Assembly: GCF_000311785.1 (NCBI RefSeq)
Contig: NZ_HE978542.1
Coordinates: forward strand, 62,001-126,000
Direction of reading: 5' to 3'
Length of the DNA: 64,000 bases
DNA from: Brevibacillus massiliensis
GTDB lineage: Bacteria; Bacillota; Bacilli; Brevibacillales; Brevibacillaceae
Shown: positions 15,200 to 23,358 of the stretch, piece after piece
Layout: the number at the start of each line of letters is the position of its first letter
How positions within the stretch are numbered: the first letter of the stretch is position 1
Notes under the pieces: model-generated
Databases searched by the model: none
What the model saw: only the letters and a program-made list of their open reading frames with translations
What the model was told of the DNA's origin: nothing
Translations under genes and position numbers: made by a program

Positions 15200-15790
15200 A
15201 TGAGGAAGGTTCTCATTATGTTGCTAGTCCTGTGTCTTACTTTATTGTCTAGTGTTGCTTTTGCTGCCGAGGAAAGAGAAATAACTCCTGCAGGTGAAAG
15301 CCCGGATGTATACTAACCGGGATCAAACTCCGTTGTTCCTAAACCGGGAGATATATTAATATCCAGCAAGTCTAAAGGAACATATTATGTTGGACATGCT
15401 GCTATAGTCGTCAGCCCAGATAGACTTGTGCAAATTGTTGGTTATGGTGACCATCCACACAGAAAGTCAATAGAAGATTTTTTTAACGATAACAATCGCA
15501 GTACAGTAACGGTATACAGGTATAGCAACTCCACTAAAGCAGAACAAGCTGCCGATTGGGCAGAATGGTATCGAAGGAATTATAGTGATGCTGAGTATGG
15601 TTTTAATGATTTATACGATTATGAGAGTGGATTAATGTATTGCTCCAAGCTTGTCTGGGATGCTTATTACTATGGAGCCGGTGTTTCTCTTGCAACTTCT
15701 TGGGGTACTATAGGCGGATACAACCTCAAGATGTCTAAACCTTACGATCTCCCTAATAGCGCCAACGTGAGAGCGGTTTATACAAGATAA
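15200..15790 (+). pseudogene. Secreted YiiX/YycO-like papain-fold hydrolase interrupted by an in-frame TAA
   Basis: ATG 15200 has AGAGGGG 8 nt upstream. It begins a signal peptide (MRKVLIMLLVLCLTLLSSVA, cleavage near AFA-AEE). After 38 codons there is TAA at 15314-15316. The same frame then continues open to 15790 with KPGDILISS, GHAAIVVSPDRLVQIVGYG (His region) and LMYCSKLVWDAYY (Cys region). These are the permuted NlpC/P60-like (YiiX) landmarks. The full product would be 196 aa. The reading-through part without the signal (from 15428) lacks the His region and would be inactive. Either a pseudogene or a sequencing error in one base; stop-codon readthrough is less likely. Confidence 0.78.
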
Positions 15791-15816
15791 TCCAAATGAC
15801 CAAAAAATAAATTATT

Positions 15817-15858
15817 GTTCAAAGGGTCCCATATTCAGGCTAATATGACCCTTTGAAC
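15817..15858. terminator. Long hairpin terminator
   Basis: GTTCAAAGGGTCCCATATT pairs with AATATGACCCTTTGAAC (one unpaired base) around a short loop. It lies 27 nt after the papain-fold pseudogene and before the next small gene. The T-tract is weak (TTGTATTTT). Confidence 0.7.
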
Positions 15859-15886
15859 AATTGTATTTTAAAAGGGGGTACTAGGG

Positions 15887-16144
15887 TTGATTAAAAAATA
15901 CTTTACCATATTCTTAATTTTGACTATTGCATTGATTCCTTTGACTTCTGTAGAGGCTGATCAAAACGGCATTCTAGCCATAAAATTTGTAAAGGTTACA
16001 ATCACTTATACTTTAAAAAGTTGCCCCGAAACATATAATTATGTAGATGCAGAAGGATATCAGGGAACTTTGAGTCTAACCGCATATAATCAATCAGGCC
16101 CCGCCTGGGTTTGTGAGTATTCAGGCTATGTCCGTCAAAATTAA
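15887..16144 (+). CDS. Small secreted hypothetical protein
   Basis: 85 aa, starting at TTG 15887 with AAAGGGGG 9 nt upstream. A signal peptide (about 1-25, FLILTIALIPLTSVEA) precedes a short polar domain with two Cys (SCPETYNY and WVCEYSGYV), which could form a disulphide. I do not recognise the family. It sits in the same AT-rich island as the two genes before it and is followed by a terminator. Confidence 0.6.
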   Translation: MIKKYFTIFLILTIALIPLTSVEADQNGILAIKFVKVTITYTLKSCPETYNYVDAEGYQGTLSLTAYNQSGPAWVCEYSGYVRQN

Positions 16145-16191
16145 GATTTTATCCTACAAGGAGTCCTGCTAATGTACAAGATATAAGGAAC

Positions 16192-16219
16192 GCCCGAAAA
16201 TCTAAATTCGGGCCTTTTC
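16192..16219 (+). terminator. Rho-independent terminator
   Basis: GCCCGAA (16192-16198) pairs with TTCGGGC (16207-16213), followed by CTTTTCT. It closes the small secreted protein gene. The remaining bases to 16431 are AT-rich, with no ORF I can support. Confidence 0.75.
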
Positions 16220-16431
16220 TACTGTTTTCCGCGATTAGCTATAATTGTCCTTATCAAATGTCCATCTTTTATGGACAAATTTCCATTTGAACTATAAAGC
16301 AAAATTCACTTTTGTACCCGCTTTCTCTGGTTTCCGATATTTTATGAAAAATTTAGAATATTTAAACCAATGATAAAACGATTGCAACGAAATTGCAACC
16401 GCTTATCCATCATTTGCATACGTTCAATGGT

Positions 16432-16998
16432 TCAATGGGACGCCGTTTTCTCATCGCGCTGTTCGGTGTGCTCGGACTCCTCAGGCTCGTCCTGAACGGC
16501 AAAGCGGAACAACCCGGGGAAAATCCGCGGCAAATCAAGCATAAAGTACGTCAAGATTGCGGCGATCAGACCGATGACGAACAGTTTGGAGCTGAGCACC
16601 AGTCCGAGGGCTGCCGCTACCCAGAGGCCGGCGGCAGTCGTCAATCCGCGAATCTGTCCGTGATCCTTGATGATCGCCCCCGCACCGAGAAAACCGACGC
16701 CGGCGACGACTTGTGCCGCCACACGCCCGGGATCTCCCACCATTCCCGCCGCGTTCAAGAGATGCGATTGAAATCCGTGAATGGAGGCGATCCCGAACAG
16801 ACAGCTTCCGAAACAAACCAGGGAGTAGGTGCGAATACCCGCAGCTTTTGTCTGATTCCGCGACTTGTAGTACCGCTCCCGCTCCAACCCGATGACCGCG
16901 CCGACGACGATCGCCGCCGCCATCCTGACTAAAATCCCTAGCAGAACCCAACCATCTTCAACCCCTAGAAATTCCCAGAAGCTTTCCATTGTGCACAC
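16432..16998 (-). CDS. MgtC/SapB-family membrane protein
   Basis: 188 aa from GTG 16998; ATG 16989 is an alternative start (the GGAGGTG site suits neither spacing perfectly). About five membrane segments are visible: LGILVRMAAAIVVGAVIGLERE (with the family's GxERE motif), TYSLVCFGSCLFGIAS, AAQVVAGVGFLGAGAIIKD, RGLTTAAGLWVAAALGL and VIGLIAAILTYFML. A short charged tail follows. MgtC-like proteins affect magnesium and phosphate homeostasis by acting on ATPase or transporters; the exact role here is unknown. It is 19 bp upstream of the GDPD gene on the same strand, facing out of that operon's end, so it could be the next gene after the importer operon or separate. Confidence 0.9.
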   Translation of the reverse strand: MCTMESFWEFLGVEDGWVLLGILVRMAAAIVVGAVIGLERERYYKSRNQTKAAGIRTYSLVCFGSCLFGIASIHGFQSHLLNAAGMVGDPGRVAAQVVAGVGFLGAGAIIKDHGQIRGLTTAAGLWVAAALGLVLSSKLFVIGLIAAILTYFMLDLPRIFPGLFRFAVQDEPEESEHTEQRDEKTASH

Positions 16999-17016
16999 GG
17001 CACCTCCACTGCTGCT

Positions 17017-17742
17017 TTATTTTCTGCAATAAGTACCTGGTACGTTTGTGATAATGCCATCCACTCCTGCTCCGACGGCGCGGGCAAAGTCATCCGGATG
17101 ATTCACCGTATAGACCAAGACCCGCAGCCCCTCGCGATGGGCCGCCGTGATCAGCTCGGACGTCGCCAGATGATGCCAGACGTGGAGGGATTGAACCGGA
17201 TAAGGCAAAGAACGCACATACACGATCGGGTCGTAGAGCACAGCCTCATATAAAAGGCCCAGCGGCAGCTCGCTGTCCGCCTGGTGCACCTGTGCCAATA
17301 CGCGATGATCGAATGAAGAGATGACGAGAGCGAGCTTCTGCTTCCATGAACGAAGCGTCCCGGCCATTGCTTCGGCAAATCGCGGATAAAACACCGGGCC
17401 GTTCTTCAACTCGATGTTGACAATTGCGCCTGCCGGACAAAGCTCGAGCACTTCTTCCAAGGACGGCACTTTTTCCTGCGCAAAACGGCTGTCAAACCAC
17501 GAACCTGCATCCAGCTTGGCCAGCTCGGCCAGCGTTTTCTTTCCTGCCAGTCCGGTGCCGTTGGTCGTTCTCTCCAACGTATGATCGTGGATGACTGCGA
17601 GCCTGCCGTCACTGGTAAGGTGTACGTCAAGCTCAATTCCGTCAGCACCCTGCTCAAACCCGAGGCGAAAAGCTGCAAGCGTATTCTCCGGCGCGTGGGC
17701 AGAAGCGCCGCGATGAGCCAATATCAATGGAAGTGAGCGCAT
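17017..17742 (-). CDS. Glycerophosphodiester phosphodiesterase
   Basis: 241 aa, starting at ATG 17742 with AGGAGGAAAA upstream. It hydrolyses deacylated phospholipid diesters to glycerol 3-phosphate and an alcohol. The GDPD landmarks are complete: HRGASAHAPENTLAAF (His and Glu), GADGIELDVHLTSDG (metal-binding Glu/Asp), VIHDHTLERTTNG (second His) and NIELK. There is no signal peptide, so it is cytoplasmic, like UgpQ. It is 10 nt after the ABC ATPase gene, as the fifth gene of an import operon, so it likely processes the imported compound. Confidence 0.95.
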   Translation of the reverse strand: MRSLPLILAHRGASAHAPENTLAAFRLGFEQGADGIELDVHLTSDGRLAVIHDHTLERTTNGTGLAGKKTLAELAKLDAGSWFDSRFAQEKVPSLEEVLELCPAGAIVNIELKNGPVFYPRFAEAMAGTLRSWKQKLALVISSFDHRVLAQVHQADSELPLGLLYEAVLYDPIVYVRSLPYPVQSLHVWHHLATSELITAAHREGLRVLVYTVNHPDDFARAVGAGVDGIITNVPGTYCRK

Positions 17743-17752
17743 CTTTTTCCTC

Positions 17753-18793
17753 CTATTCTATCGGTACGAGGTCGGCTTCCTTGACGAACAACTGTACAGA
17801 ATCGCCGACGCCAAGCCCGTCCGACGCCTGGTCGTTGAGCAGGTCGACGGAGAGCTCGGCCTCCTCTACCCTGCATTGCAGCCGAATGATGCTGCCGTGC
17901 AGTTTGATCGCCGCGATCCGCCCCTCCAGCAAATTGCCTGTCTGCTGCCCATCTGCCAGCTTAATGCTCTCCGGACGGACGCCGACCGTAACCGGCCCCG
18001 GCGTAACCGGATGGGCCGTGTGCAGCACGCTTGCGCCAAAGCGAATTGTTCCGTTCACATCTGCCGTCCCCGACAGGAAATTGAACGTTCCGATAAATTC
18101 GGCCGCAAAACGGTTAACAGGATTGCGGTAGACCTGGTAAGGAGTGTCCAATTGGATGATCCTGCCCGCATCCATGACGGCAATCCGATCGGACAAGGCC
18201 AGCGCTTCATCCTGATCATGGGTCACAAAGATCGTCGTAACGCCCAGATCGCGCTGCAGCTCTTTGAGCAGATCCCGCAGCGACTCGCGAATTTTGGCAT
18301 CCAGCGCACTGAGCGGCTCATCCAGCAGCAGCACCTGCGGCTCGACTGCCAGGGCACGGGCCAGCGCCACCCGCTGCTGCTGGCCGCCCGAGAGTTGATC
18401 GGGCAGCTTGCGCTCCTGTCCGGCCAAGCCGACACGCTCGACCAATTCCATCGCCCTCTGTCTTGCCCGCTCCTTTGGCACCCGTTTCATCTCCAGGCCA
18501 AACATGATGTTTTCGAGAGCTGACAGATTGGGGAACAGCGCGTAGGATTGAAATACCATGCCGATGTTCCGTTCGCTCGCCGGGATGGCGGTCACGTCCT
18601 TGCCGGCGATCCAGACTGTGCCCCGGTCTGCCTCCTCCAACCCTGCCACGATCCTCAGCGTCGTCGTCTTGCCGCATCCGGAAGGGCCGAGCAGCGTGAG
18701 AAACTCCCCCTTTTCAACCGACAGGGTGAGGTCCTTGACGACTTGATTCTGTTTATAATATTTGTCAAGGTTAGATAATTCGACATATCCCAT
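17753..18793 (-). CDS. ABC importer ATPase (PotA/UgpC-like, with TOBE domain)
   Basis: 346 aa, starting at ATG 18793. It powers the importer encoded upstream. Walker A GPSGCGKTT (about 36-44), Q-loop FQSYALFP, signature LSGGQQQRVALARAL, Walker B VLLLDEPLSALD and the switch His in VTHDQDEALALSD are all present. The C-terminal about 110 residues form the regulatory TOBE domain (VGVRPESIKLADG). Only 2 nt separate it from the permease stop. Confidence 0.95.
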   Translation of the reverse strand: MGYVELSNLDKYYKQNQVVKDLTLSVEKGEFLTLLGPSGCGKTTTLRIVAGLEEADRGTVWIAGKDVTAIPASERNIGMVFQSYALFPNLSALENIMFGLEMKRVPKERARQRAMELVERVGLAGQERKLPDQLSGGQQQRVALARALAVEPQVLLLDEPLSALDAKIRESLRDLLKELQRDLGVTTIFVTHDQDEALALSDRIAVMDAGRIIQLDTPYQVYRNPVNRFAAEFIGTFNFLSGTADVNGTIRFGASVLHTAHPVTPGPVTVGVRPESIKLADGQQTGNLLEGRIAAIKLHGSIIRLQCRVEEAELSVDLLNDQASDGLGVGDSVQLFVKEADLVPIE

Positions 18794-18795
18794 GT

Positions 18796-19623
18796 TTACC
18801 CCTCCTTTGCTCCGCCCGAGAACCCTGTGGCATCCGCCTTTTTATGAAATACCCGCTCCATCAGCCAAAGCAGAACAAGCGAGGCCAGGCTGACGATGAC
18901 GAAGTAGAGTACGACCATCGCGCTGGACAGGTGGCCGTCCTTGTGGGAGGCCTTCTCCAGGATCACCTGCAGCGTAGGAAATTGTCCGCCGACCAGCATG
19001 TTGGCGAGGACAAACTCGCCGAGTGCCACCGAAAAGGTCAGGATGCTGCCGTTGATCACTCCCGGCAGGATGTTGGGCAGGAGGATCCGCGTAAAAATCT
19101 TGCGCATCGGCGCCCCCAGCGTCTGGGCCGCTTCGACCAGACGTTTGCCGTCAAGCGCTGTGACGCTGTTGACCACCGCATTGTACATGTAAGGAAGGCA
19201 GACGATCATATAGGCGAACAGCAAAATCCAGAAGGTTCCGGCAATCGGCAGAATTCCTGAGGAGTACAGCTGGATCAACCCGACGGCAAGGATTACTCCC
19301 GGAAAGGCAAAAGGCAACAGCGCCAACGTCCGCAGCACTCCCTGAAGGCGCGGAAAGAACAGACTGACCAGCAGCACGGCTGGCACGAAAATGATCAGAT
19401 TGCACAGTACGGTCGCTCCCGCCACCAGGAGCGAACGGCCGATCGCCAGCAGCACGGCAGAGTCGGTAAACATCTGCAGATACCATTTGACGGTATAGGT
19501 CTCCGGCAGCACGGTAGCGTCCCACTTGTCCGCCAGCGAAAAGAGCAGCGTGCCGATGATCGGCAGCCCCAGGTAGAGCAAGACCACCAGGTAAATCGCG
19601 GCAACAAACGCTTTACGGCTCAT
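18796..19623 (-). CDS. ABC importer permease, second subunit
   Basis: 275 aa, starting at ATG 19623, overlapping the stop of the first permease by 4 nt (ATGA). Six membrane segments and the ATPase-contact EAA loop (LVEAAQTLGAPMRKIFTRILLPNILPG, written here only in part) place it with the PotC/UgpE type of binding-protein-dependent permeases. The longer reading upstream overlaps the first permease and is a shadow. Confidence 0.92.
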   Translation of the reverse strand: MSRKAFVAAIYLVVLLYLGLPIIGTLLFSLADKWDATVLPETYTVKWYLQMFTDSAVLLAIGRSLLVAGATVLCNLIIFVPAVLLVSLFFPRLQGVLRTLALLPFAFPGVILAVGLIQLYSSGILPIAGTFWILLFAYMIVCLPYMYNAVVNSVTALDGKRLVEAAQTLGAPMRKIFTRILLPNILPGVINGSILTFSVALGEFVLANMLVGGQFPTLQVILEKASHKDGHLSSAMVVLYFVIVSLASLVLLWLMERVFHKKADATGFSGGAKEG

Positions 19624-20471
19624 CCTCTCCCCCCTCTGTAGCGGTTCAGCATCATCCGATTCAGCCAGATGCCGGCGATCATGATGACGGCCAGCACCAT
19701 CGCCACCGCGCTGGCCAGCTCCGGCTCGTAGCTGACTTCGCCCGCGATCAGCCGCGACAGGCGGAGCGGCAGGATATTGAAGATGCCGGTGGTCAGCGCG
19801 TAGGCCGTCGCGTAGGCGCCGATGGCATTGGCGAACAGAATGCCAAATGTCCCGGCCAACGCCGGCGCGATTACGGGAATCCCCACCCGCCTCCAGAACT
19901 GCGCCGGTTTTGCCCCGAGGATGAATGCCGCTTCCTCCCATTCCCGCTTGATGCCGTAAAAGGCAGGCACCATCAGCAGCGTGGCCAGGGGAATCTGGAA
20001 GTAGACGTAAGCCAGCGACAGGCCGACGATGCCATACAGGGTAAAGCCTGCGCCATACAGGTCCAGGCCGAACAGCTTGGCAAACAGGATCGTCACCATT
20101 CCGTTGCTGCCCATGATGACGATAAAGGCGAACGCCAGCGGAACTCCGGCGAAATTCACCGTAATGCTGACGAACGTGGTCATCCACTTGTGCGCCCGCT
20201 TGCCGCTGCGAAACATCGCGTAGGCGGCAAGTGTGCCGATCAAAAGCCCGAGCAAGGTAGAAAAGACAGACAGGGAGAGGCTGTTTTGCAGGGATTGCAG
20301 GTAGAATTTGCTAAACAGCGCCTTTTCGTAATGTTCGAGCGTAAAGCCCCCCTCCCTGCCGGAAAAGCTGCTGGCAAGGAGGCGCAGGGCGGGCAGGATT
20401 TCAAACGCGGCCAAAACGAGCAAAGCAGGCAGCATGACGGCAGCGTACATCCACAGTTGCTTTCGTTTCAT
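19620..20471 (-). CDS. ABC importer permease, first subunit
   Basis: 283 aa, starting at ATG 20471 (MKRKQLWMYAAVM), 2 nt after the binding-protein stop. It has six membrane segments and an EAA-type loop (EWEEAAFILGAKPAQFWRR). It is of the PotB/UgpA type and pairs with the second permease to make the channel. Confidence 0.92.
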   Translation of the reverse strand: MKRKQLWMYAAVMLPALLVLAAFEILPALRLLASSFSGREGGFTLEHYEKALFSKFYLQSLQNSLSLSVFSTLLGLLIGTLAAYAMFRSGKRAHKWMTTFVSITVNFAGVPLAFAFIVIMGSNGMVTILFAKLFGLDLYGAGFTLYGIVGLSLAYVYFQIPLATLLMVPAFYGIKREWEEAAFILGAKPAQFWRRVGIPVIAPALAGTFGILFANAIGAYATAYALTTGIFNILPLRLSRLIAGEVSYEPELASAVAMVLAVIMIAGIWLNRMMLNRYRGGRG

Positions 20472-20473
20472 CG

Positions 20474-21616
20474 CTACTTCTGCTCCGGCAGTACCTGTTC
20501 TTCCCACAGGGCGGGAATGACCTTGGAAGCGGTCTCATCCCACTTGGCGTAATCCTTGATCGTCTTCGAAGCGGAATAGGCGGAATCCGGCAGGAGCTTC
20601 TTGGCTACGTCGTCCGGCAGCTTGACATTTCGGATGGGGCGGGCGAACCCTTTGGCGTAGGCGATCTGAGCTTCGTCGCTGAACAGAAAATCGTTGAACG
20701 CCTTGGCCGTGTACGGATGAGGAGCGTATTTGTTAATGACGGCGACATACGGGATGGTCACCGAGCCGTCAGACGGAATCACGACCGTCAGCTCATCCAT
20801 GTTCAGCTGGTCTTTCCAGTTCAGTGAGTTGAAATCCCAGATGATCCCAACGGCAATTTCCCCTTTTTGAACGTTGGCGATATTCACCTCCAGCGGCTTG
20901 TAGTTGCCCGCCTGAAACAGCTCCCTGAAGAAGTCGATGCCCGGCTGGATATTGGCCTCATCTCCTCCCCGGGAGAAGGCAGCCGCCAGCACACCCGCTT
21001 TTGCCTGTGCCGAGCGCAGCGGATCGTCAATCGAAACCTTTCCTTTATATTCCGGCTTTAACAGGTCAGCGAAGCTCTTCGGCACATTCAACACTTTCTT
21101 GGTGTTGACGATAAACGAGATGGAGCCGGTGTACTCCGAGCACCAGTAGCCCTCGGGATCTTTGGCCCAGTCAGGGATTTCGTCCCAGTACTTATTTTTG
21201 TGCGCTGTCAAGATGCCGCGGCTTTTTCCGGTCGGGCCGAACGTGATTCCGACATCCCCTACGTCCGCGACCGGCTTATCCTTCTCCGCCTCAAACTTGG
21301 CCAGTTCCTCTGCGCTGGACATATCCGTATCCGTGTGGGTAATGCCGTATTTTTCGGTAAATGTCTTCCAGATCTCTTCGTAGTTTGCCCACGTATCCGG
21401 CATTCCGTAACTGACGATCGCCCCTTCTGCCTTGATCTTCTCTGCCAGCTGCTCAGGTGACAACTCGGCGTAGTCGGCGGCCGGTTCGGTGGGAGCTGCC
21501 TTCGAACCTTCCTTTCCGTCCGTTGAACCGGTTGTGCTGCCTCCGCACGCCGAGAGCAGTGTCATTGAACTGACCAACAGCGCTGCGAACCACCTTTTCG
21601 CTGCCGTTACTCCCAT
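20474..21616 (-). CDS. ABC importer solute-binding lipoprotein
   Basis: 380 aa, starting at ATG 21616 with GGGGGAAGCGAAC upstream. A lipoprotein signal ends at LLSACGG (Cys about residue 24), so the mature protein is tethered outside the membrane. The body is a periplasmic-binding-protein-like type II fold of the AfuA/PotD broad group (ADVGDVGITFGPTGKS, GEIAVGIIWDFNSLNW). The ligand cannot be read from sequence. With a GDPD as the last operon gene, a glycerophosphodiester or related organophosphate is a fair guess; iron or polyamine ligands are known for other members of the group. Confidence 0.9.
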   Translation of the reverse strand: MGVTAAKRWFAALLVSSMTLLSACGGSTTGSTDGKEGSKAAPTEPAADYAELSPEQLAEKIKAEGAIVSYGMPDTWANYEEIWKTFTEKYGITHTDTDMSSAEELAKFEAEKDKPVADVGDVGITFGPTGKSRGILTAHKNKYWDEIPDWAKDPEGYWCSEYTGSISFIVNTKKVLNVPKSFADLLKPEYKGKVSIDDPLRSAQAKAGVLAAAFSRGGDEANIQPGIDFFRELFQAGNYKPLEVNIANVQKGEIAVGIIWDFNSLNWKDQLNMDELTVVIPSDGSVTIPYVAVINKYAPHPYTAKAFNDFLFSDEAQIAYAKGFARPIRNVKLPDDVAKKLLPDSAYSASKTIKDYAKWDETASKVIPALWEEQVLPEQK

Positions 21617-21733
21617 GTTCGCTTCCCCCTTTTACTGCCTGATGGCCTATGCTCTTTATGCCAAGATATTCGCAAGCAGTCCGGTGCATTCATCATGCGG
21701 AAGCTGATTTTCACCAACAGGAAAAATCTGTGT

Positions 21734-21750
21734 ATTGTTGAATAAACAAT
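21734..21750. promoter_or_regulatory. Inverted repeat between the importer operon and the divergent small gene
   Basis: ATTGTT (21734-21739) and AACAAT (21745-21750) form a perfect 6-bp dyad with a 5-nt centre, about 120 bp upstream of the binding-protein ATG. A candidate operator of unknown partner. Confidence 0.35.
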
Positions 21751-21789
21751 GGTAAAGTCAGTTTTCTTGGAAATTCGCAAACAGAGGGG

Positions 21790-22239
21790 GTGATGTTGGT
21801 GGGGAATGGGATGGGCCGCAAACAGGTTAGCCGCGCTCTTCTTTCAGGTTTAAGCCTGTTGACGCTGATCGCATTATTTGCCGGATTTTTTATACTGAAA
21901 GGAAAATACTCACCCGAGAATAAAGTGAAGCTCGTCATTGACCACGTAAGAAATGGAAACGACATGAATGTCCAGCTTAGACAGGAGGAGATTTCACTCA
22001 TTCGTTCTTTTGATGAATTTGCTGTTGGCCACCAGCCTGCTTTGCCTGTCGTGAAGGTTCAACAGGTCGCAAGCAACGACGATGAAGTTCAGGTAGTGGC
22101 ATGGTTGGCGGCGATCGATTACACCGAGGATAATCGCATTCGCGAAGTGTATACGGGATCACTGCTGTTTACATTGAACAGATCGTCCCTGTTTTCATGG
22201 AAAGTGAGCAAGGTAGAAGAAATGCAGCCCATAAACTAA
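21790..22239 (+). CDS. Membrane-anchored hypothetical protein
   Basis: 149 aa from GTG 21790; ATG 21793 and TTG 21796 are possible starts, with GAGGGGG just upstream. One N-terminal membrane helix (about residues 16-36, LLSGLSLLTLIALFAGFFIL) precedes an extracellular alpha/beta domain with VQVVAWLAAIDYTED and GSLLFTLNR. I do not recognise the family; the shape is that of small extracytoplasmic NTF2-like domains. It stands alone, divergent from the importer operon. Confidence 0.72.
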   Translation: MMLVGNGMGRKQVSRALLSGLSLLTLIALFAGFFILKGKYSPENKVKLVIDHVRNGNDMNVQLRQEEISLIRSFDEFAVGHQPALPVVKVQQVASNDDEVQVVAWLAAIDYTEDNRIREVYTGSLLFTLNRSSLFSWKVSKVEEMQPIN

Positions 22240-22348
22240 AAAAGGCATAAAAAAACAGATTATACAAAAAAAGAGGGCCGCTGTTCCCTCTCGAAATAAC
22301 GTATTTTCATTCGGCAAGGGATGCGGGCTTCGTCAGCTGCGGCGCCTG

Positions 22349-22498
22349 CTAACCTGTTTCTTTGGACAAAGCGATCAAGTAGACGGTGTTTCCTTCCTGA
22401 TTCTGATTGAGCTGTTCTTCTGCCTGGCGCAGTTTTTCCAACTGTTCTGGCGTCAGAGCGGCAATTGGCAATTGATCCAGATGGTTGTACTTATCCAT
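22349..22498 (-). CDS. Small hypothetical protein
   Basis: 49 aa, starting at ATG 22498 (MDKYNHLDQLP) with GGAGG 6 nt upstream. A longer frame exists but this start has the ribosome site. The sequence is helical and polar (LTPEQLEKLRQAEEQLN) and ends with a hydrophobic strand VYLIALSKETG. It resembles short uncharacterised Firmicute proteins. No function can be assigned. Confidence 0.65.
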   Translation of the reverse strand: MDKYNHLDQLPIAALTPEQLEKLRQAEEQLNQNQEGNTVYLIALSKETG

Positions 22499-22911
22499 TG
22501 AGTTCCTCCATTTTACTGCTTTGCTGAGACTATTATGTCCCAGGTTCGGCAGGCTATGAATCGATGCCTGCGGCAAAATATAGGACTTACCTGGTTTGTT
22601 TTTCCAACCGTATAATGGGGGAAATTACCAAAAAAGTACCAGACAAAGAGGCGGCGTCAGGAAGGAACTTTCACTGTGGATGAACATACGAGACTTTATT
22701 ATCATCACATCTAGGAGTCGCGACAGGGAGGTATATTCTTGACTTGGCGATTGCCGAGAATTTCGATTCTGCATTCCTGGAAGACGAACAGATGAATTCA
22801 GTCTTTCGCGTGTACGAATGCTCCGTACTCCGCATTAAGCAGTCAAGTGCGATCTGCACATTGGAGGAGACGGAAACCTGATCGTGAAAACCGGGGATGG
22901 CTCTGGGCTGT
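22499..22911. other. Gene-poor stretch with a possible short coding remnant
   Basis: No confident gene. On the plus strand, TTG 22743 to TGA 22880 reads as a protein-like 45-residue stretch (LAIAENFDSAFLEDEQMN, then VFRVYECSVLRIKQSS). AGGGAGG lies upstream at poor spacing (11 nt or more). This may be a very small gene or a remnant. The rest is unassigned. Confidence 0.35.
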
Positions 22912-23358
22912 TTACTCCTTTTGCACCTCATCAATGTATATTTTATTGAGCAATAAGCTGACATCCGTTTCAACCGACTCCAAGCGAAGGGAGAATCGAT
23001 CCTGGCGACGCTCCAAACGGTCAAAAGCCGTATTAGCTTCATTTCTAAATTCCTTCAATTCAATCTCAATTGAATCCATACGCGTCTCAAGCGAATCCAT
23101 GCGCGTCTCAAGCGAATTCATGCGCGTCTCAAGCGAATTCATGCGCTCCTCAAGTGAATTCATGCGCGTCTCAAGCGAATTCATGCGCTCCTCAAGTGAA
23201 TTCATGCGCTCCTCAAGCGAATCCAGGCGCATTTCCACCGAACCTAAACGGGTTTCAATCCTGTCCAAGCGACTTTCAAGTGAATCAAATCTTTTGTCTA
23301 ACCTGGATATTGCTTCAAGCACCAGAGTGGCCAATTGATCCCCGCTCATCCATCCCAT
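22912..23358 (-). CDS. Coiled-coil protein built on tandem heptads
   Basis: 148 aa, starting at 23358 (MGWMSGDQLATLVLEAI). Residues about 17-100 are a continuous heptad coiled coil made of near-identical 7-residue units (MNSLEER, MNSLETR, MDSLETR). A less regular coiled coil follows (FRNEANTAFDRLERRQDRF) and then ESVETDVSLLLNKIYIDEV. It is a soluble, highly charged, probably oligomeric rod. The underlying DNA is a 21-bp tandem repeat, so the rod length may vary between strains. The function is unknown. Confidence 0.82.
   Translation of the reverse strand: MGWMSGDQLATLVLEAISRLDKRFDSLESRLDRIETRLGSVEMRLDSLEERMNSLEERMNSLETRMNSLEERMNSLETRMNSLETRMDSLETRMDSIEIELKEFRNEANTAFDRLERRQDRFSLRLESVETDVSLLLNKIYIDEVQKE
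23077..23223. repeat. Seven tandem copies of a 21-bp unit
   Basis: The unit begins CATGCGCGTCTCAAGCGAAT and repeats seven times with few changes (GCGCGTC/GCGCTCC, GCGAA/GTGAA, final T/C). An eighth decayed copy lies at 23224-23244. Each unit encodes three heptads' worth of one 7-residue repeat of the coiled-coil gene on the minus strand, so repeat number changes keep the frame. Confidence 0.92.

Noticed and set aside
18796..20187. A 463-aa minus-strand permease reading
   Set aside because: Its first 190 residues are the shadow of the upstream permease; the real protein starts at ATG 19623.
22671..23042. A 123-aa minus-strand ORF overlapping the coiled-coil gene
   Set aside because: It overlaps the 3' end of the coiled-coil gene in another frame and has no plausible domain or ribosome site.
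23077..23244. Possible CRISPR array at the 21-bp repeats
   Set aside because: Units are directly adjacent with no spacers and lie in frame inside a coiled-coil gene. No cas genes are present.
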